This document shows positions 6,533 to 13,445 of a DNA stretch of 16,396 bases, one piece after another. How positions within the stretch are numbered: the stretch's first letter is position 1; each line of letters starts with the position of its first letter. The translations under genes and the position numbers were made by a program. Source of the DNA: Pararhizobium_B sp051960215 (lineage in GTDB: Bacteria; Pseudomonadota; Alphaproteobacteria; Rhizobiales; Rhizobiaceae); contig JBQCEN010000218.1 in assembly GCA_051960215.1 (NCBI GenBank), positions 1 to 16,396 of the forward strand, in the 5' to 3' direction. The notes beneath the pieces are model-generated. The model was not told where the DNA came from and did no database searches. It saw nothing but the letters and a program-made list of their open reading frames with translations.

Positions 6533-8095
6533 ATGCCTGCGCCCGATTGGCCGACGCATGATTGCCACTTCCGAGAAAAGGCTCCGCCCGTGGCGAGAAC
6601 GACCGTCGAAGCGCTGAAACCGACGCTCGACAAGGACCTCGACAAGCTCTCCTACGTGGAGGAGGCCGCGGGCTTCGTGTCGCGCTCGCTCGTCGCTCCC
6701 GGGATCGCGCTCGTCTTCGTCGCCGTCGTCGTGGTCTTCGCGGCGAGCTTCGTCACCGCGTCGAGCAATGCCGTCATCATCGGTGCGGCCGGCGCGATCG
6801 GCGCCTACATGGCGCTCAACATCGGCGCCAACGACGTCGCGAACAATGTCGGCCCGGCCGTCGGATCGAAGGCGCTGTCGATGGGCGGCGCACTCATCAT
6901 CGCGGCGATCTTCGAAACGCTCGGCGCCCTCGTCGCCGGCAGCGACGTCGTCGACACGATCTCCAGCGGCATCGTCGACCCCGCCAACGTCGCCGATCCG
7001 CAAATCTTCGTCTGGGTCATGATGGCCGCCCTCGTCTCGTCGGCGCTCTGGGTCAACGTCGCGACGTGGTTCGGCGCGCCGGTTTCCACCACGCATGCCG
7101 TCGTCGGCGGCGTGACGGGAGCCGGAATCGCGGCGGTCGGCCTTTCCGCCGTGCACTGGTCCGTCATCGGCTCGATCACGGCAAGCTGGATCGTCTCGCC
7201 GCTCATCGGCGGCATCTTCGCCGCTGCCTGCCTCGCCTTCGTCAAGACCTTCATCATCTATCAGGACGACAAGATCGCCGCGGCGCGACGCTGGGTGCCG
7301 ATCCTGATCGCGCTGATGAGCGGCGCCTTCGCCGCCTATCTCATGATGAAGGCCGTGGCGCATTTCACGCCGGTCTCGCTCGCCGATGCCTGCATCGCCG
7401 GCCTCGTCTTCGGCGTCGTCACCTGGCTCGTCTGCCGGCCGCTGATCCGACACCAGTCGAAGGGGCTCGAGAACCGCAACCAGTCGCTGCGGAAGCTCTT
7501 CACGATCCCGCTCGTCTTCTCGGCCGCGCTGCTCTCCTTCGCCCATGGCGCGAACGACGTCGCGAACGCCGTCGGCCCCCTCGCCGCCATCGTCAGCGCG
7601 ACGGAGGCCGGGAGGGTGGGAAACAGCGTCTCGATCCCGCTCTGGGTGATGGTCGTCGGTGCCTTCGGCATCTCGCTCGGCCTGATGCTGTTCGGCCCGA
7701 AGCTCATCCGCATGGTCGGCCAGCAGATCACGCGGCTGAACCCGATGCGGGCCTATTGCGTGGCGCTCTCGGCCGCCGTCACCGTCATCTTCGCCTCATG
7801 GCTCGGCCTGCCGGTCAGCTCGACGCACATCGCCGTGGGGGCGGTCTTCGGCGTCGGCTTCTTCCGCGAGTGGTACACCGGCCGCTCGAAGCGCCGCGCC
7901 GCCTATATCCGGCGCAACGCGAAGCGCCACCGCAGGCGCCCGCCGAAGATCGGCGCGCACGAGGAGGTACGGCGCCGCAAACTCGTCCGCCGCTCGCACT
8001 TCATGACCGTCATCGCCGCCTGGGTCGTGACGGTGCCCGCTTCCGCGGGCCTCTCCGCCGTCGTCTACCTCATCCTCCACGCCCTCTTCGTCTGA
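6533..8095 (+). CDS. Inorganic phosphate transporter, PiT family
   Basis: A 520-residue integral membrane protein of the PiT family (H+- or Na+-coupled, low-affinity phosphate or metal-phosphate symport). The two inverted signature repeats are clear: GANDVANNVG at about 98-107 and GANDVANAVG at about 339-348, each followed by a VS(T/S)TH loop (APVSTTHAVVGG near 182, LPVSSTHIAVGA near 425). Roughly ten to twelve hydrophobic segments flank them. A strongly basic cytoplasmic stretch (RSKRRAAYIRRNAKRHRRRP, then EEVRRRKLVRRS) precedes the last membrane helix. The start is uncertain: ATG at 6533 has a GGGAA-containing leader, but GTG at 6590, with AAAAGG 8 nt upstream, would begin MARTTVEALKPTLDKDLDK, where the conserved N-terminus starts. 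No DUF47 accessory gene is adjacent. Confidence 0.93.
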   Translation: MPAPDWPTHDCHFREKAPPVARTTVEALKPTLDKDLDKLSYVEEAAGFVSRSLVAPGIALVFVAVVVVFAASFVTASSNAVIIGAAGAIGAYMALNIGANDVANNVGPAVGSKALSMGGALIIAAIFETLGALVAGSDVVDTISSGIVDPANVADPQIFVWVMMAALVSSALWVNVATWFGAPVSTTHAVVGGVTGAGIAAVGLSAVHWSVIGSITASWIVSPLIGGIFAAACLAFVKTFIIYQDDKIAAARRWVPILIALMSGAFAAYLMMKAVAHFTPVSLADACIAGLVFGVVTWLVCRPLIRHQSKGLENRNQSLRKLFTIPLVFSAALLSFAHGANDVANAVGPLAAIVSATEAGRVGNSVSIPLWVMVVGAFGISLGLMLFGPKLIRMVGQQITRLNPMRAYCVALSAAVTVIFASWLGLPVSSTHIAVGAVFGVGFFREWYTGRSKRRAAYIRRNAKRHRRRPPKIGAHEEVRRRKLVRRSHFMTVIAAWVVTVPASAGLSAVVYLILHALFV

Positions 8096-8108
8096 GCGCC
8101 GGCGCGGA

Positions 8109-8137
8109 TTGACAGCGCGTCGGGAAGCGCGCTTGCT
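8109..8137 (+). promoter_or_regulatory. Candidate promoter of the LysE-family exporter gene
   Basis: A perfect TTGACA at 8109-8114 is followed after 17 bp by CTTGCT at 8132-8137. The -35 is consensus; the -10 is poor by E. coli rules but of a kind often seen in alphaproteobacterial promoters. Transcription would begin near 8144, giving a leader of about 19 nt containing the GAGAG ribosome binding site at 8154-8158. The element lies in the only gap (67 bp) between the phosphate transporter and this gene. Confidence 0.42.
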
Positions 8138-8162
8138 TCGGGCAAAGTCACGCGAGAGCGCC

Positions 8163-8798
8163 ATGCCCGTCAGTCCAGCCGCCTTCTTCGCCTTCGTCGC
8201 AGCAAGCCTCGTGCTTCTCGTCATCCCCGGCCCGACGCTCATCATGGTCATCGGCCAGGCGCTCGCCCACGGCCGGCGTGTCGCGCTCGCGAGCCTGTTC
8301 GGGGTGACGCTCGGCGACATCGTCGCGACCAGCCTGTCGCTCCTCGGCGTCGGTACGCTCCTTGCCGCGTCCGCCACTGCCTTCATGCTCGTGAAATGGG
8401 CCGGAGCCGCCTATCTCATCTATGTGGGCATCAAGATGTGGCGGTCGCCGGTCACGCTGCCGACGATCGACGCAGCCGAACCGGCCGCCGTCAGCCGCCG
8501 CCACGTCTTCCGCGACGCCTTCCTCGTGACCGCGCTGAACCCGAAGAGCATCATCTTCTTCATGGCCTTCGTGCCGCAGTTCATCACGCACGACCGGCCG
8601 TTCGCGCCGCAGGCGGCGACCTTCATCGTCACCTTCGTCGTGCTCGGAACATCCGTCGCCTCCACCTACGCGCTGCTTGCCGCCTCGGCGCGCCGGCTGA
8701 TCCGCCGCCCGAAGGTGATCCGCCGCGCCACCCGCACCGGCGCCGCGCTCCTCGTCAGCGCCGGCGTCGCCTCCGCACTTGCCCAGCGGGCGAGCTGA
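8163..8798 (+). CDS. LysE/RhtB-family amino-acid exporter
   Basis: A 211-residue membrane protein of the LysE/RhtB superfamily, which exports amino acids or their derivatives using the proton gradient. The N-terminal helix leads to the family signature IPGPTLIMVIGQALAHGRR, followed by LASLFGVTLGDIVATSLSLLG, and the middle motif DAFLVTALNPKSIIFFMAFV matches the conserved (F)xxNPK segment. About six hydrophobic segments are visible, with a basic loop ARRLIRRPKVIRRATR before the last. The ATG at 8163 follows GAGAG; the open frame extends to a TTG at 8109, which coincides with a candidate -35 box and is not the start. The stop lies only 3 bp before the next gene, so the two are probably co-transcribed. 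The exported substrate cannot be deduced. Confidence 0.92.
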   Translation: MPVSPAAFFAFVAASLVLLVIPGPTLIMVIGQALAHGRRVALASLFGVTLGDIVATSLSLLGVGTLLAASATAFMLVKWAGAAYLIYVGIKMWRSPVTLPTIDAAEPAAVSRRHVFRDAFLVTALNPKSIIFFMAFVPQFITHDRPFAPQAATFIVTFVVLGTSVASTYALLAASARRLIRRPKVIRRATRTGAALLVSAGVASALAQRAS

Positions 8799-8801
8799 CG
8801 C

Positions 8802-9434
8802 ATGCCGCTACAGAACCGCGTCGACCCCTTCGGCGCGATCCATGCGGTCGCCGCCCGCGGCGCCTTCATGGGCAATCGCGGCATCATCCACGACGGCGAC
8901 GGCAGGACACGGACGCTCCTCAAGCGCCGCTGGACAACGAAGGCCTGGCTCATCTGCGTCTGCCAATTCAAGGGCCGGCGCCGGACCGTCATGTCGCCGT
9001 CGCGCTACACGGAGCTCTTCTTCCTCGACGAGGCGACGGCGCTCGCGGCCGGCCACCGACCCTGCTTCGAATGCCGCCGCGCCGATGCGGTCGCATTCGC
9101 CGAGGCCTTTGCCGAAGGCCGCGGCCGGCCGGCGATGCGCGTGGCCGAGATCGACGCCGTCCTGCACGGCGAACGGGTCGCCGCCGGCCATGCAACACTG
9201 CCGCTCGACCGTAGCGCGCTCGCGACGCTTCCGGACGGCGCGATGATCGCCGTCGACGGGGCCGCCTGCCTGCTGCGGGGCGTGGCGGCGCGGCCGTGGT
9301 CGTTCGAGGGCTATGGCGACCCGCTGCCGCTCGACCGGCTCTCCGGGCGCGATCTGCGCCTCGTGACGCCGCCATCGACCGTCGCAGCGCTCCGCGCCGG
9401 CTATCGTCCTGTCTCAGATCCAACGTCGGCTTGA
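8802..9434 (+). CDS. Uncharacterised protein with Ada-like cysteine motif
   Basis: A 210-residue soluble protein with no function known to me, though similar conserved hypothetical proteins occur in alphaproteobacteria. It opens with PLQNRVDPFGAIHAVAARG and FMGNRGIIHD, then WTTKAWLICVCQFKGRRR and RYTELFFLDEATALAAGHRP, then CFECRR. The last block resembles the zinc-binding N-terminal domain of Ada-type proteins, whose motif runs as FF-x-AEEA-x-AAGFRPCKRC. Candidate metal ligands are C52, C54, C88 and C91; the first pair is CxC rather than Ada's CxxxC. The C-terminal half (from about 110) has no recognised motif and contains one further cysteine (AACLLRG). The ATG lies 3 bp after the exporter stop, so translation is probably coupled. 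It could be a zinc protein, a nucleic-acid-associated protein, or neither; the Ada relation is my reading. Confidence 0.85.
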   Translation: MPLQNRVDPFGAIHAVAARGAFMGNRGIIHDGDGRTRTLLKRRWTTKAWLICVCQFKGRRRTVMSPSRYTELFFLDEATALAAGHRPCFECRRADAVAFAEAFAEGRGRPAMRVAEIDAVLHGERVAAGHATLPLDRSALATLPDGAMIAVDGAACLLRGVAARPWSFEGYGDPLPLDRLSGRDLRLVTPPSTVAALRAGYRPVSDPTSA

Positions 9435-9465
9435 AATCGGCCGGCGGCTCATCCAGAAGACGCCG

Positions 9466-10203
9466 ATGCGCGCAAACTTCAGGATGCAGCGCCTCTTCGT
9501 CGACGCGCCTCTCAAGGAGGGCGCGACGGTCGAGGCCGATCGCGACCAGGCTCACTATCTCACGACCGTGCTGCGGTTCGGCGACGGCGGGGAGATTCTC
9601 ATCTTCAACGGCCGGGACGGCGAATGGAAGGCGCGGCTCTCGCTGCCCGCAAAGAAGCGCGTCCTCCTCACCGTCGTGCAACAGACGCGGCCGCAGCCGG
9701 AGCCGGCCGACCTCGTCTATCTCTTCGCGCCGCTCAAGGTCGGGCGGCTCGACTATATGGTGCAGAAGGCCGTCGAGATGGGCGCCAGCGCGTTGCAGCC
9801 CGTCCTGACGCAGCACACGCAGGTGCATCGGCTGAAGACGGAGCGCCTCGTCGCGAACGTCATCGCGGCGGCGGAGCAGTGCGGCGTGCTCGCCGTCCCG
9901 GACGTGCGCGAGCCGGTGAAGCTCGAAGCACTGATCGAGACCTGGGACGCCGGGCGCCGCCTCTTCTTCTGCGACGAGGGCGCGGAGACGCAAAATCCGG
10001 TCACCGCCTTGAAAAGCGTTTCAGAGGAACGATTTGCCTTGCTCGTCGGTCCGGAGGGCGGGTTCTCCGAGGAGGAGCGGCGGACGTTGCGCGGCCATCC
10101 CTCGGTGACGGCGATCCCGCTCGGGCCACGCATCCTCAGGGCCGACACGGCGGCGGTCGCGGCTCTCGCCATCCTGCAGGCGACCGTCGGCGACTGGCGG
10201 TAG
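9466..10203 (+). CDS. rsmE: 16S rRNA (uracil(1498)-N3)-methyltransferase RsmE
   Basis: A 245-residue SPOUT-class RNA methyltransferase that uses S-adenosylmethionine to methylate N3 of U1498 in 16S rRNA within the 30S subunit. The N-terminal PUA-like domain (about 1-75) carries HYLTTVLRFGDG and FNGRDGEW. The C-terminal knotted domain contains K91 followed by MVQKAVEMGASAL, the segment AAEQCG, the cofactor-site motif LVGPEGGFSEEE at about 193-204 and LGPRILRADTA at 219-229, all RsmE hallmarks. The family usual length is about 240-250. ATG 9466 is preferred over ATG 9484, which lacks a spaced ribosome binding site. It precedes gshA in the same orientation with a 137-bp structured gap. Assignment is secure. 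Confidence 0.97.
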   Translation: MRANFRMQRLFVDAPLKEGATVEADRDQAHYLTTVLRFGDGGEILIFNGRDGEWKARLSLPAKKRVLLTVVQQTRPQPEPADLVYLFAPLKVGRLDYMVQKAVEMGASALQPVLTQHTQVHRLKTERLVANVIAAAEQCGVLAVPDVREPVKLEALIETWDAGRRLFFCDEGAETQNPVTALKSVSEERFALLVGPEGGFSEEERRTLRGHPSVTAIPLGPRILRADTAAVAALAILQATVGDWR

Positions 10204-10246
10204 CGGGCCTCGTTCAGCGGCACGCGATGACGCTTCAATGGATTTC

Positions 10247-10314
10247 GCTTGCGCGGGTCCAGGATTCGCGCAAAGCACGCACCACCTTTTCTGGCGCCCG
10301 GCGATCTGCCGGGC
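10247..10314 (+). other. Two hairpins in the rsmE-gshA gap
   Basis: GC-TTGCGCG at 10247-10255 pairs with CGCGCAA-(A)-GC at 10267-10276 (9 bp with one bulged A, 11-nt loop), followed loosely by CCTTTTC. A second perfect stem, GCCCGGC (10296-10302) with GCCGGGC (10308-10314), encloses a GATCT loop and ends 26 nt before the gshA ATG. The first may end rsmE transcripts; the second lies in the gshA leader just upstream of the GTGAGG ribosome binding site. No convincing promoter was found in this gap. Confidence 0.4.
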
Positions 10315-10340
10315 CATCCCGAGTTGCGAAGTGAGGCTCC

Positions 10341-11714
10341 ATGGCCCGTGATATGACCGACCGGACGCCGATCTCATCCGAGGCGGACCTCGTCTCCTAC
10401 ATCGCTGCCGGCTGCAAACCGAAGGACGCCTTCCGCATCGGCACCGAGCACGAGAAGTTCGCCTTCTTCGTCGACGGCAACCGCCCGGTGCCGTACGAGG
10501 GGCCACGCTCGATCTCGGCGCTGCTGCGCGGCATGGAGGCGATGCTCGGCTGGGAGCCGATCGTCGACGCCGGCCGCATCATCGGCCTTGTCGAGCCGAC
10601 CGGCCAGGGCGCGATCTCGCTGGAGCCGGGCGGACAGTTCGAACTCTCCGGGGCACCGCTCGAGACGATCCACCAGACATGCCGTGAATCGAACGCGCAT
10701 CTCGCGCAGCTGCGCGAGATCGCCGCGCCCCTCGGCATCGGCTTCCTCGGCCTCGGCGGCAGTCCCACCTGGTCGCGGGCGGAGACGCCGCGCATGCCGA
10801 AATCGCGCTACGACATCATGACGAACTACATGCCGAAGGTCGGCACCAAGGGCCTCGACATGATGTACCGCACCTGCACGATCCAGGTGAACCTCGACTT
10901 CTCGTCCGAAGAGGACATGCGGCGGAAGATGCAGGTCTCGATGAAGCTGCAGCCGCTCGCGACCGCCCTTTTCGCCAACTCCCCGTTCACCGAGGGCCGG
11001 CCGAACGGCTTCCTCTCCTGGCGCGGTGACGTCTGGACCGATGTCGACAACCGGCGCGCCGGCCTCCTGCCTTTCGCCTTCGAGCCGGGATTCGGCTTCA
11101 AGGACTACGCGGAATGGGCGCTCGACGTGCCGATGTACTTCATCATGCGCGACGGCAAGTACCGCGACTGCACCGACATCACCTTCCGCCAGTTCATGGA
11201 CGGCGCCCTCGAGGGCCAGGTCGAGGACTGGCAGCCGAACATGGGCGACTGGGCCAACCACCTCTCGACGGTCTTTCCCGACGTGCGGCTGAAGCGCTTC
11301 CTCGAGATGCGTGGCGCCGATGGCGGCCCGTGGCGCAACATCTGCGCGCTGCCGGCCTTCTGGGTCGGCCTCCTCTATGACGACGGCGCGCTCGGCGAGG
11401 CGGAGGCGCTGACGAGGGACTGGACCTTCGAGGAGACGAATGCGCTGCGCAACGCCGTGCCGCGCGCCGGCCTCGATGCGATCATCCACAACCGCTCGCT
11501 CCATCAGGTCGCGCGAGACGTTCTCGCCATCGCCCGGCGCGGGCTCAAGGCGCGCGGACGCCTGAACGCCGAGGGCCACGACGAAGCCCACTTCCTGGCG
11601 CCGCTCGAGGAGATCACCGCCCGCGGCAAGACCGCTGCGGAAGCGATGCTCGACCCCTACCACGGCCGATGGAACGAGTCGGTGGAACCGGTCTTCGCGG
11701 AATATGCCTATTGA
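10341..11714 (+). CDS. gshA: Glutamate-cysteine ligase (plant/alphaproteobacterial type)
   Basis: A 457-residue cytoplasmic ligase catalysing ATP-dependent joining of L-glutamate and L-cysteine, the first and usually rate-limiting step of glutathione synthesis. The signature FRIGTEHEKFAFF (E36 and E38) and the segments EPTGQGAISLEPGGQFELSG (about 85-104), RMPKSRYDIMTNYMPKVG, MYRTCTIQVNLDFSSEEDM and LFANSPFTEGRPNGFLSWRG are the class found in plants and alphaproteobacteria, distinct from the enterobacterial GshA. Length matches full-size members. ATG 10341 follows a GTGAGG ribosome binding site; an alternative ATG lies at 10353. In plant enzymes activity is controlled by disulfide formation; I see only a few scattered cysteines (for example in TCRES and RTCTIQ) and cannot say whether this is conserved. 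No gshB is in the window. Confidence 0.96.
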   Translation: MARDMTDRTPISSEADLVSYIAAGCKPKDAFRIGTEHEKFAFFVDGNRPVPYEGPRSISALLRGMEAMLGWEPIVDAGRIIGLVEPTGQGAISLEPGGQFELSGAPLETIHQTCRESNAHLAQLREIAAPLGIGFLGLGGSPTWSRAETPRMPKSRYDIMTNYMPKVGTKGLDMMYRTCTIQVNLDFSSEEDMRRKMQVSMKLQPLATALFANSPFTEGRPNGFLSWRGDVWTDVDNRRAGLLPFAFEPGFGFKDYAEWALDVPMYFIMRDGKYRDCTDITFRQFMDGALEGQVEDWQPNMGDWANHLSTVFPDVRLKRFLEMRGADGGPWRNICALPAFWVGLLYDDGALGEAEALTRDWTFEETNALRNAVPRAGLDAIIHNRSLHQVARDVLAIARRGLKARGRLNAEGHDEAHFLAPLEEITARGKTAAEAMLDPYHGRWNESVEPVFAEYAY

Positions 11715-11732
11715 GCGGCAGACGAGGCGCGG

Positions 11733-11954
11733 ATGGAGGATGTCGATACCACCCGGCATAACGAGCGCGCCAAGCTCACTGCCGTCTATTTCAACGGCAT
11801 CGCGATCGCGCTTCTAACGATCGGAGGCTTCGCGCCGTCGATCTCGTACATTTCCTCGAGCGGCGGTGCCGCGTCGCTCCTGTCCATGGCGGTTACCTTC
11901 GCTGCTTGCTTCGCAATGAGCGTGGCCCTACATCAATGGCACAGCAAATGTTGA
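11733..11954 (+). CDS. Small two-helix membrane protein
   Basis: A 73-residue protein, 18 bp after the gshA stop, with a GAGGCGCGG leader before its ATG. A charged N-terminus (MEDVDTTRHNERAKLTAVYF) precedes two hydrophobic segments, about residues 21-40 (GIAIALLTIGGFAPSISYI) and 46-66 (ASLLSMAVTFAACFAMSVAL). Small rhizobial membrane proteins beginning with an RHNERxKLxAxYxNGIAIA-like pattern are familiar to me as conserved hypotheticals; function is unknown. The C-terminus ends abruptly as HQWHSKC, where relatives as I remember them continue with a basic RxxLRR-type tail, so a frameshift near 11930 is possible. Its local composition is less GC-rich than that of gshA. It is probably co-transcribed with gshA. 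Confidence 0.7.
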   Translation: MEDVDTTRHNERAKLTAVYFNGIAIALLTIGGFAPSISYISSSGGAASLLSMAVTFAACFAMSVALHQWHSKC

Positions 11955-11985
11955 GATCATTGCGACGAGCGGCATCGAAATCCTC

Positions 11986-12096
11986 ATGATCTTTGGCGTT
12001 CCGCTCGGCTTCGGCCTGGCGGGCGCGGTCGTCTACGCCGTTGCCGCGCGGGAGACCGCGCGCTTTGATCGGCAACATCGCCGGGCCTCGCACTGA
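11986..12096 (+). CDS. Possible 36-residue single-helix membrane peptide
   Basis: A short frame beginning at ATG 11986 encodes MIFGVPLGFGLAGAVVYAVA followed by a charged tail, AARETARFDRQHRRASH, and a TGA at 12094-12096. The shape, one hydrophobic helix followed by a basic-acidic cytoplasmic tail, is that of a small membrane protein, and it follows another small membrane protein by 31 bp. The same frame is open upstream to about 11920, reading NGTANVEIIATSGIEIL, without an ATG or GTG start. There is no strong ribosome binding site (only GCGACGAGCGG about 15-25 nt upstream). It may be a gene, or the shifted tail of the preceding one. Confidence 0.35.
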   Translation: MIFGVPLGFGLAGAVVYAVAARETARFDRQHRRASH

Positions 12097-12129
12097 CCCC
12101 TGCGGAGACGCCCCTCCCCTCCATCGCCC

Positions 12130-13281
12130 TCACCCGGCTTGCTTGATGCACCGTGCGATCCGTTTCGCCTGCACCGTCGCCTCATGGAAGAAGCCGGTGA
12201 CGGTCGGCTGCATGCCGACGAACCAGAGGCCCTCCTTGCCTGGCATCTGCTCCGGGCCGCTGAAGCGCGGGAAGCCGTGCTCGTCGAGCACGCTCAAGTG
12301 CCCCACCATCGAATCGAGACCGGCGCGATAGCCGGTCGCGGCGATGACGACGTCGGGCTCGATCGACCGTCCGTCGACGAGCACCGCGTGCGGGCCGTCG
12401 AAACGCTCGAGCGCCGGGACGACCGTGATCCGCCCCTTCTTGATCGCGGCGACGGCGCCGTCGTCCATCGAGGTCGCGGCCCCCATGGTCTTCAGCCGGG
12501 TCTGCGCGCCGACCTTGTCTCGGGGAATGCCATGGCGGGTCAGGTCGCCGAAGGCGAGCCGGCCGACGAAGCCGATCAGCCGGTCGACCATCTTGTCCGG
12601 CAGCGGCGCGAAGAGCGGCGAGAGCTGCTGCACGGCGACGCCCATGAAGCGCTTCGGCAGCAGCGACGGACCGCCGCGCACCGCCAGCCAGACGGTCTCC
12701 CTGGCCACCCGCGAGAGATGATTGAGGACGTCGAATCCCGAATTCCCCGAGCCGATCACCAGCACCCTCTTGCCGGCATAATCCGTCGCGCGGCCGAAAT
12801 CGGCCGAGTGGACGATCCGTCCGGTGAAACCGGCGGCGCCCGGCCAGTCCGGCAGCCAGGGAATCCGGTCGCGCCCGGTCGCGACGATGACGTTGCGGGC
12901 ACGGCGCGTTCCGCGGTCGGTCTTGATCTGCCACACGCCGTCCACCTGGTCGATCGCCAGCACCTCGACGCCGATCTCGAGCGGCAGGTCGAGGTGCCGC
13001 GGATAGGTCTCGAGGTAGTCAGCGAGCACGTCCTTTGAGGGGAACGACCGCGTGCCCTTCGGGAAGGGCATGCCCGGAAGCTGCGTGCGGGCACGATGCG
13101 TGTTGACGTGCAGCTTGGCGTGGCGGCGGCGCCACTGATCACCAAGTCGTTCAGCCTTATCGAGAATTTGTATTTCCAGACCGGCCTGCCGAAGGTTATA
13201 GGCTGTCGCCAGGCCGACCGCCCCGGCACCTATGATGATGACGTTCACGATATTCGTTCCGGCCGATGCTTCATCCGGCAT
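12130..13281 (-). CDS. Flavin-containing monooxygenase, class B, YUCCA-like
   Basis: A 383-residue FAD- and NADPH-dependent oxygenase. The FAD-binding Rossmann motif IIIGAGAVGLATAYNL lies near residues 14-29, and the NADPH-binding motif VLVIGSGNSGFDVLNHL near 171. The FMO/Baeyer-Villiger fingerprint appears as FTGRIVHSADF, and the C-terminal ATGY motif as VVIAATGYRAG. The block LHVNTHRARTQLPGMPFPKG followed by YPRHL-type residues resembles plant YUCCA enzymes, but substrate is unknown. The start ATG (13279-13281) has AGGA about 9 nt upstream; the open frame extends to 13392 without family similarity. An in-frame GTG at 13248 would begin MNVIIIGAG and is a credible alternative. The first 50 codons are noticeably less GC-rich than the rest. 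The gene is divergent from the DUF2156 gene. Confidence 0.9.
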   Translation of the reverse strand: MPDEASAGTNIVNVIIIGAGAVGLATAYNLRQAGLEIQILDKAERLGDQWRRRHAKLHVNTHRARTQLPGMPFPKGTRSFPSKDVLADYLETYPRHLDLPLEIGVEVLAIDQVDGVWQIKTDRGTRRARNVIVATGRDRIPWLPDWPGAAGFTGRIVHSADFGRATDYAGKRVLVIGSGNSGFDVLNHLSRVARETVWLAVRGGPSLLPKRFMGVAVQQLSPLFAPLPDKMVDRLIGFVGRLAFGDLTRHGIPRDKVGAQTRLKTMGAATSMDDGAVAAIKKGRITVVPALERFDGPHAVLVDGRSIEPDVVIAATGYRAGLDSMVGHLSVLDEHGFPRFSGPEQMPGKEGLWFVGMQPTVTGFFHEATVQAKRIARCIKQAG

Positions 13282-13314
13282 TCTGTACGATCCTGTCAAA
13301 GTGACCCGCGTCCG

Positions 13315-13330
13315 CCCGTCTCCGGACGGG
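13315..13330. promoter_or_regulatory. Inverted repeat in the FMO/DUF2156 divergent gap
   Basis: CCCGTC (13315-13320) and GACGGG (13325-13330) form a perfect 6-bp inverted repeat around TCCG. It lies 33 bp upstream of the monooxygenase start, in a 164-bp region that must hold both divergent promoters, so it may be an operator or simply a transcript hairpin. I see no convincing promoter for either gene; a TTTGACA near 13294-13300 on the minus strand lies too close to the chosen monooxygenase ATG, though it would suit the GTG start at 13248. Confidence 0.3.
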
Positions 13331-13445
13331 ACGAGGGTATTGAGCACGCGCGCCGGAAGAAACAGGTCCCGGTGCGCCTTGTAAACCGGCAATTCGCCGC
13401 GCAGGCAATCCGCCTGGCGGAAATCCGCACACCCCTTTCGAGCTG

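Noticed and set aside
6296..7546. A 416-codon minus-strand open frame across the Nudix and phosphate transporter genes.
   Set aside because: The product is an Asp/Arg/Glu-rich low-complexity translation antisense to a membrane protein, the typical mirror image of hydrophobic codons.
8802..9434. Annotation as an Ada-type DNA repair methyltransferase or regulator.
   Set aside because: Only the zinc-site-like segment is suggestive; there is no PCHR methyl-acceptor motif and no helix-turn-helix, so the protein is left unnamed.
10374..11759. A 461-codon minus-strand open frame opposite gshA.
   Set aside because: Antisense to an unambiguous glutamate-cysteine ligase; no family resemblance and no ribosome binding site.
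13159..13179. The plus strand reads as ENLYFQT, the recognition sequence of TEV protease, in an open frame of 116 codons.
   Set aside because: It lies antisense to the FAD-binding region of the monooxygenase (encoding LEIQILDK). No vector sequence or tag surrounds it, and the host frame has no supported start. A chance match.
13282..13392. N-terminal extension of the flavin monooxygenase frame to position 13392.
   Set aside because: The added residues have no similarity to the family, and the chosen ATG at 13281 has a spaced AGGA; the extension would also cross the inverted repeat of the divergent promoter region.
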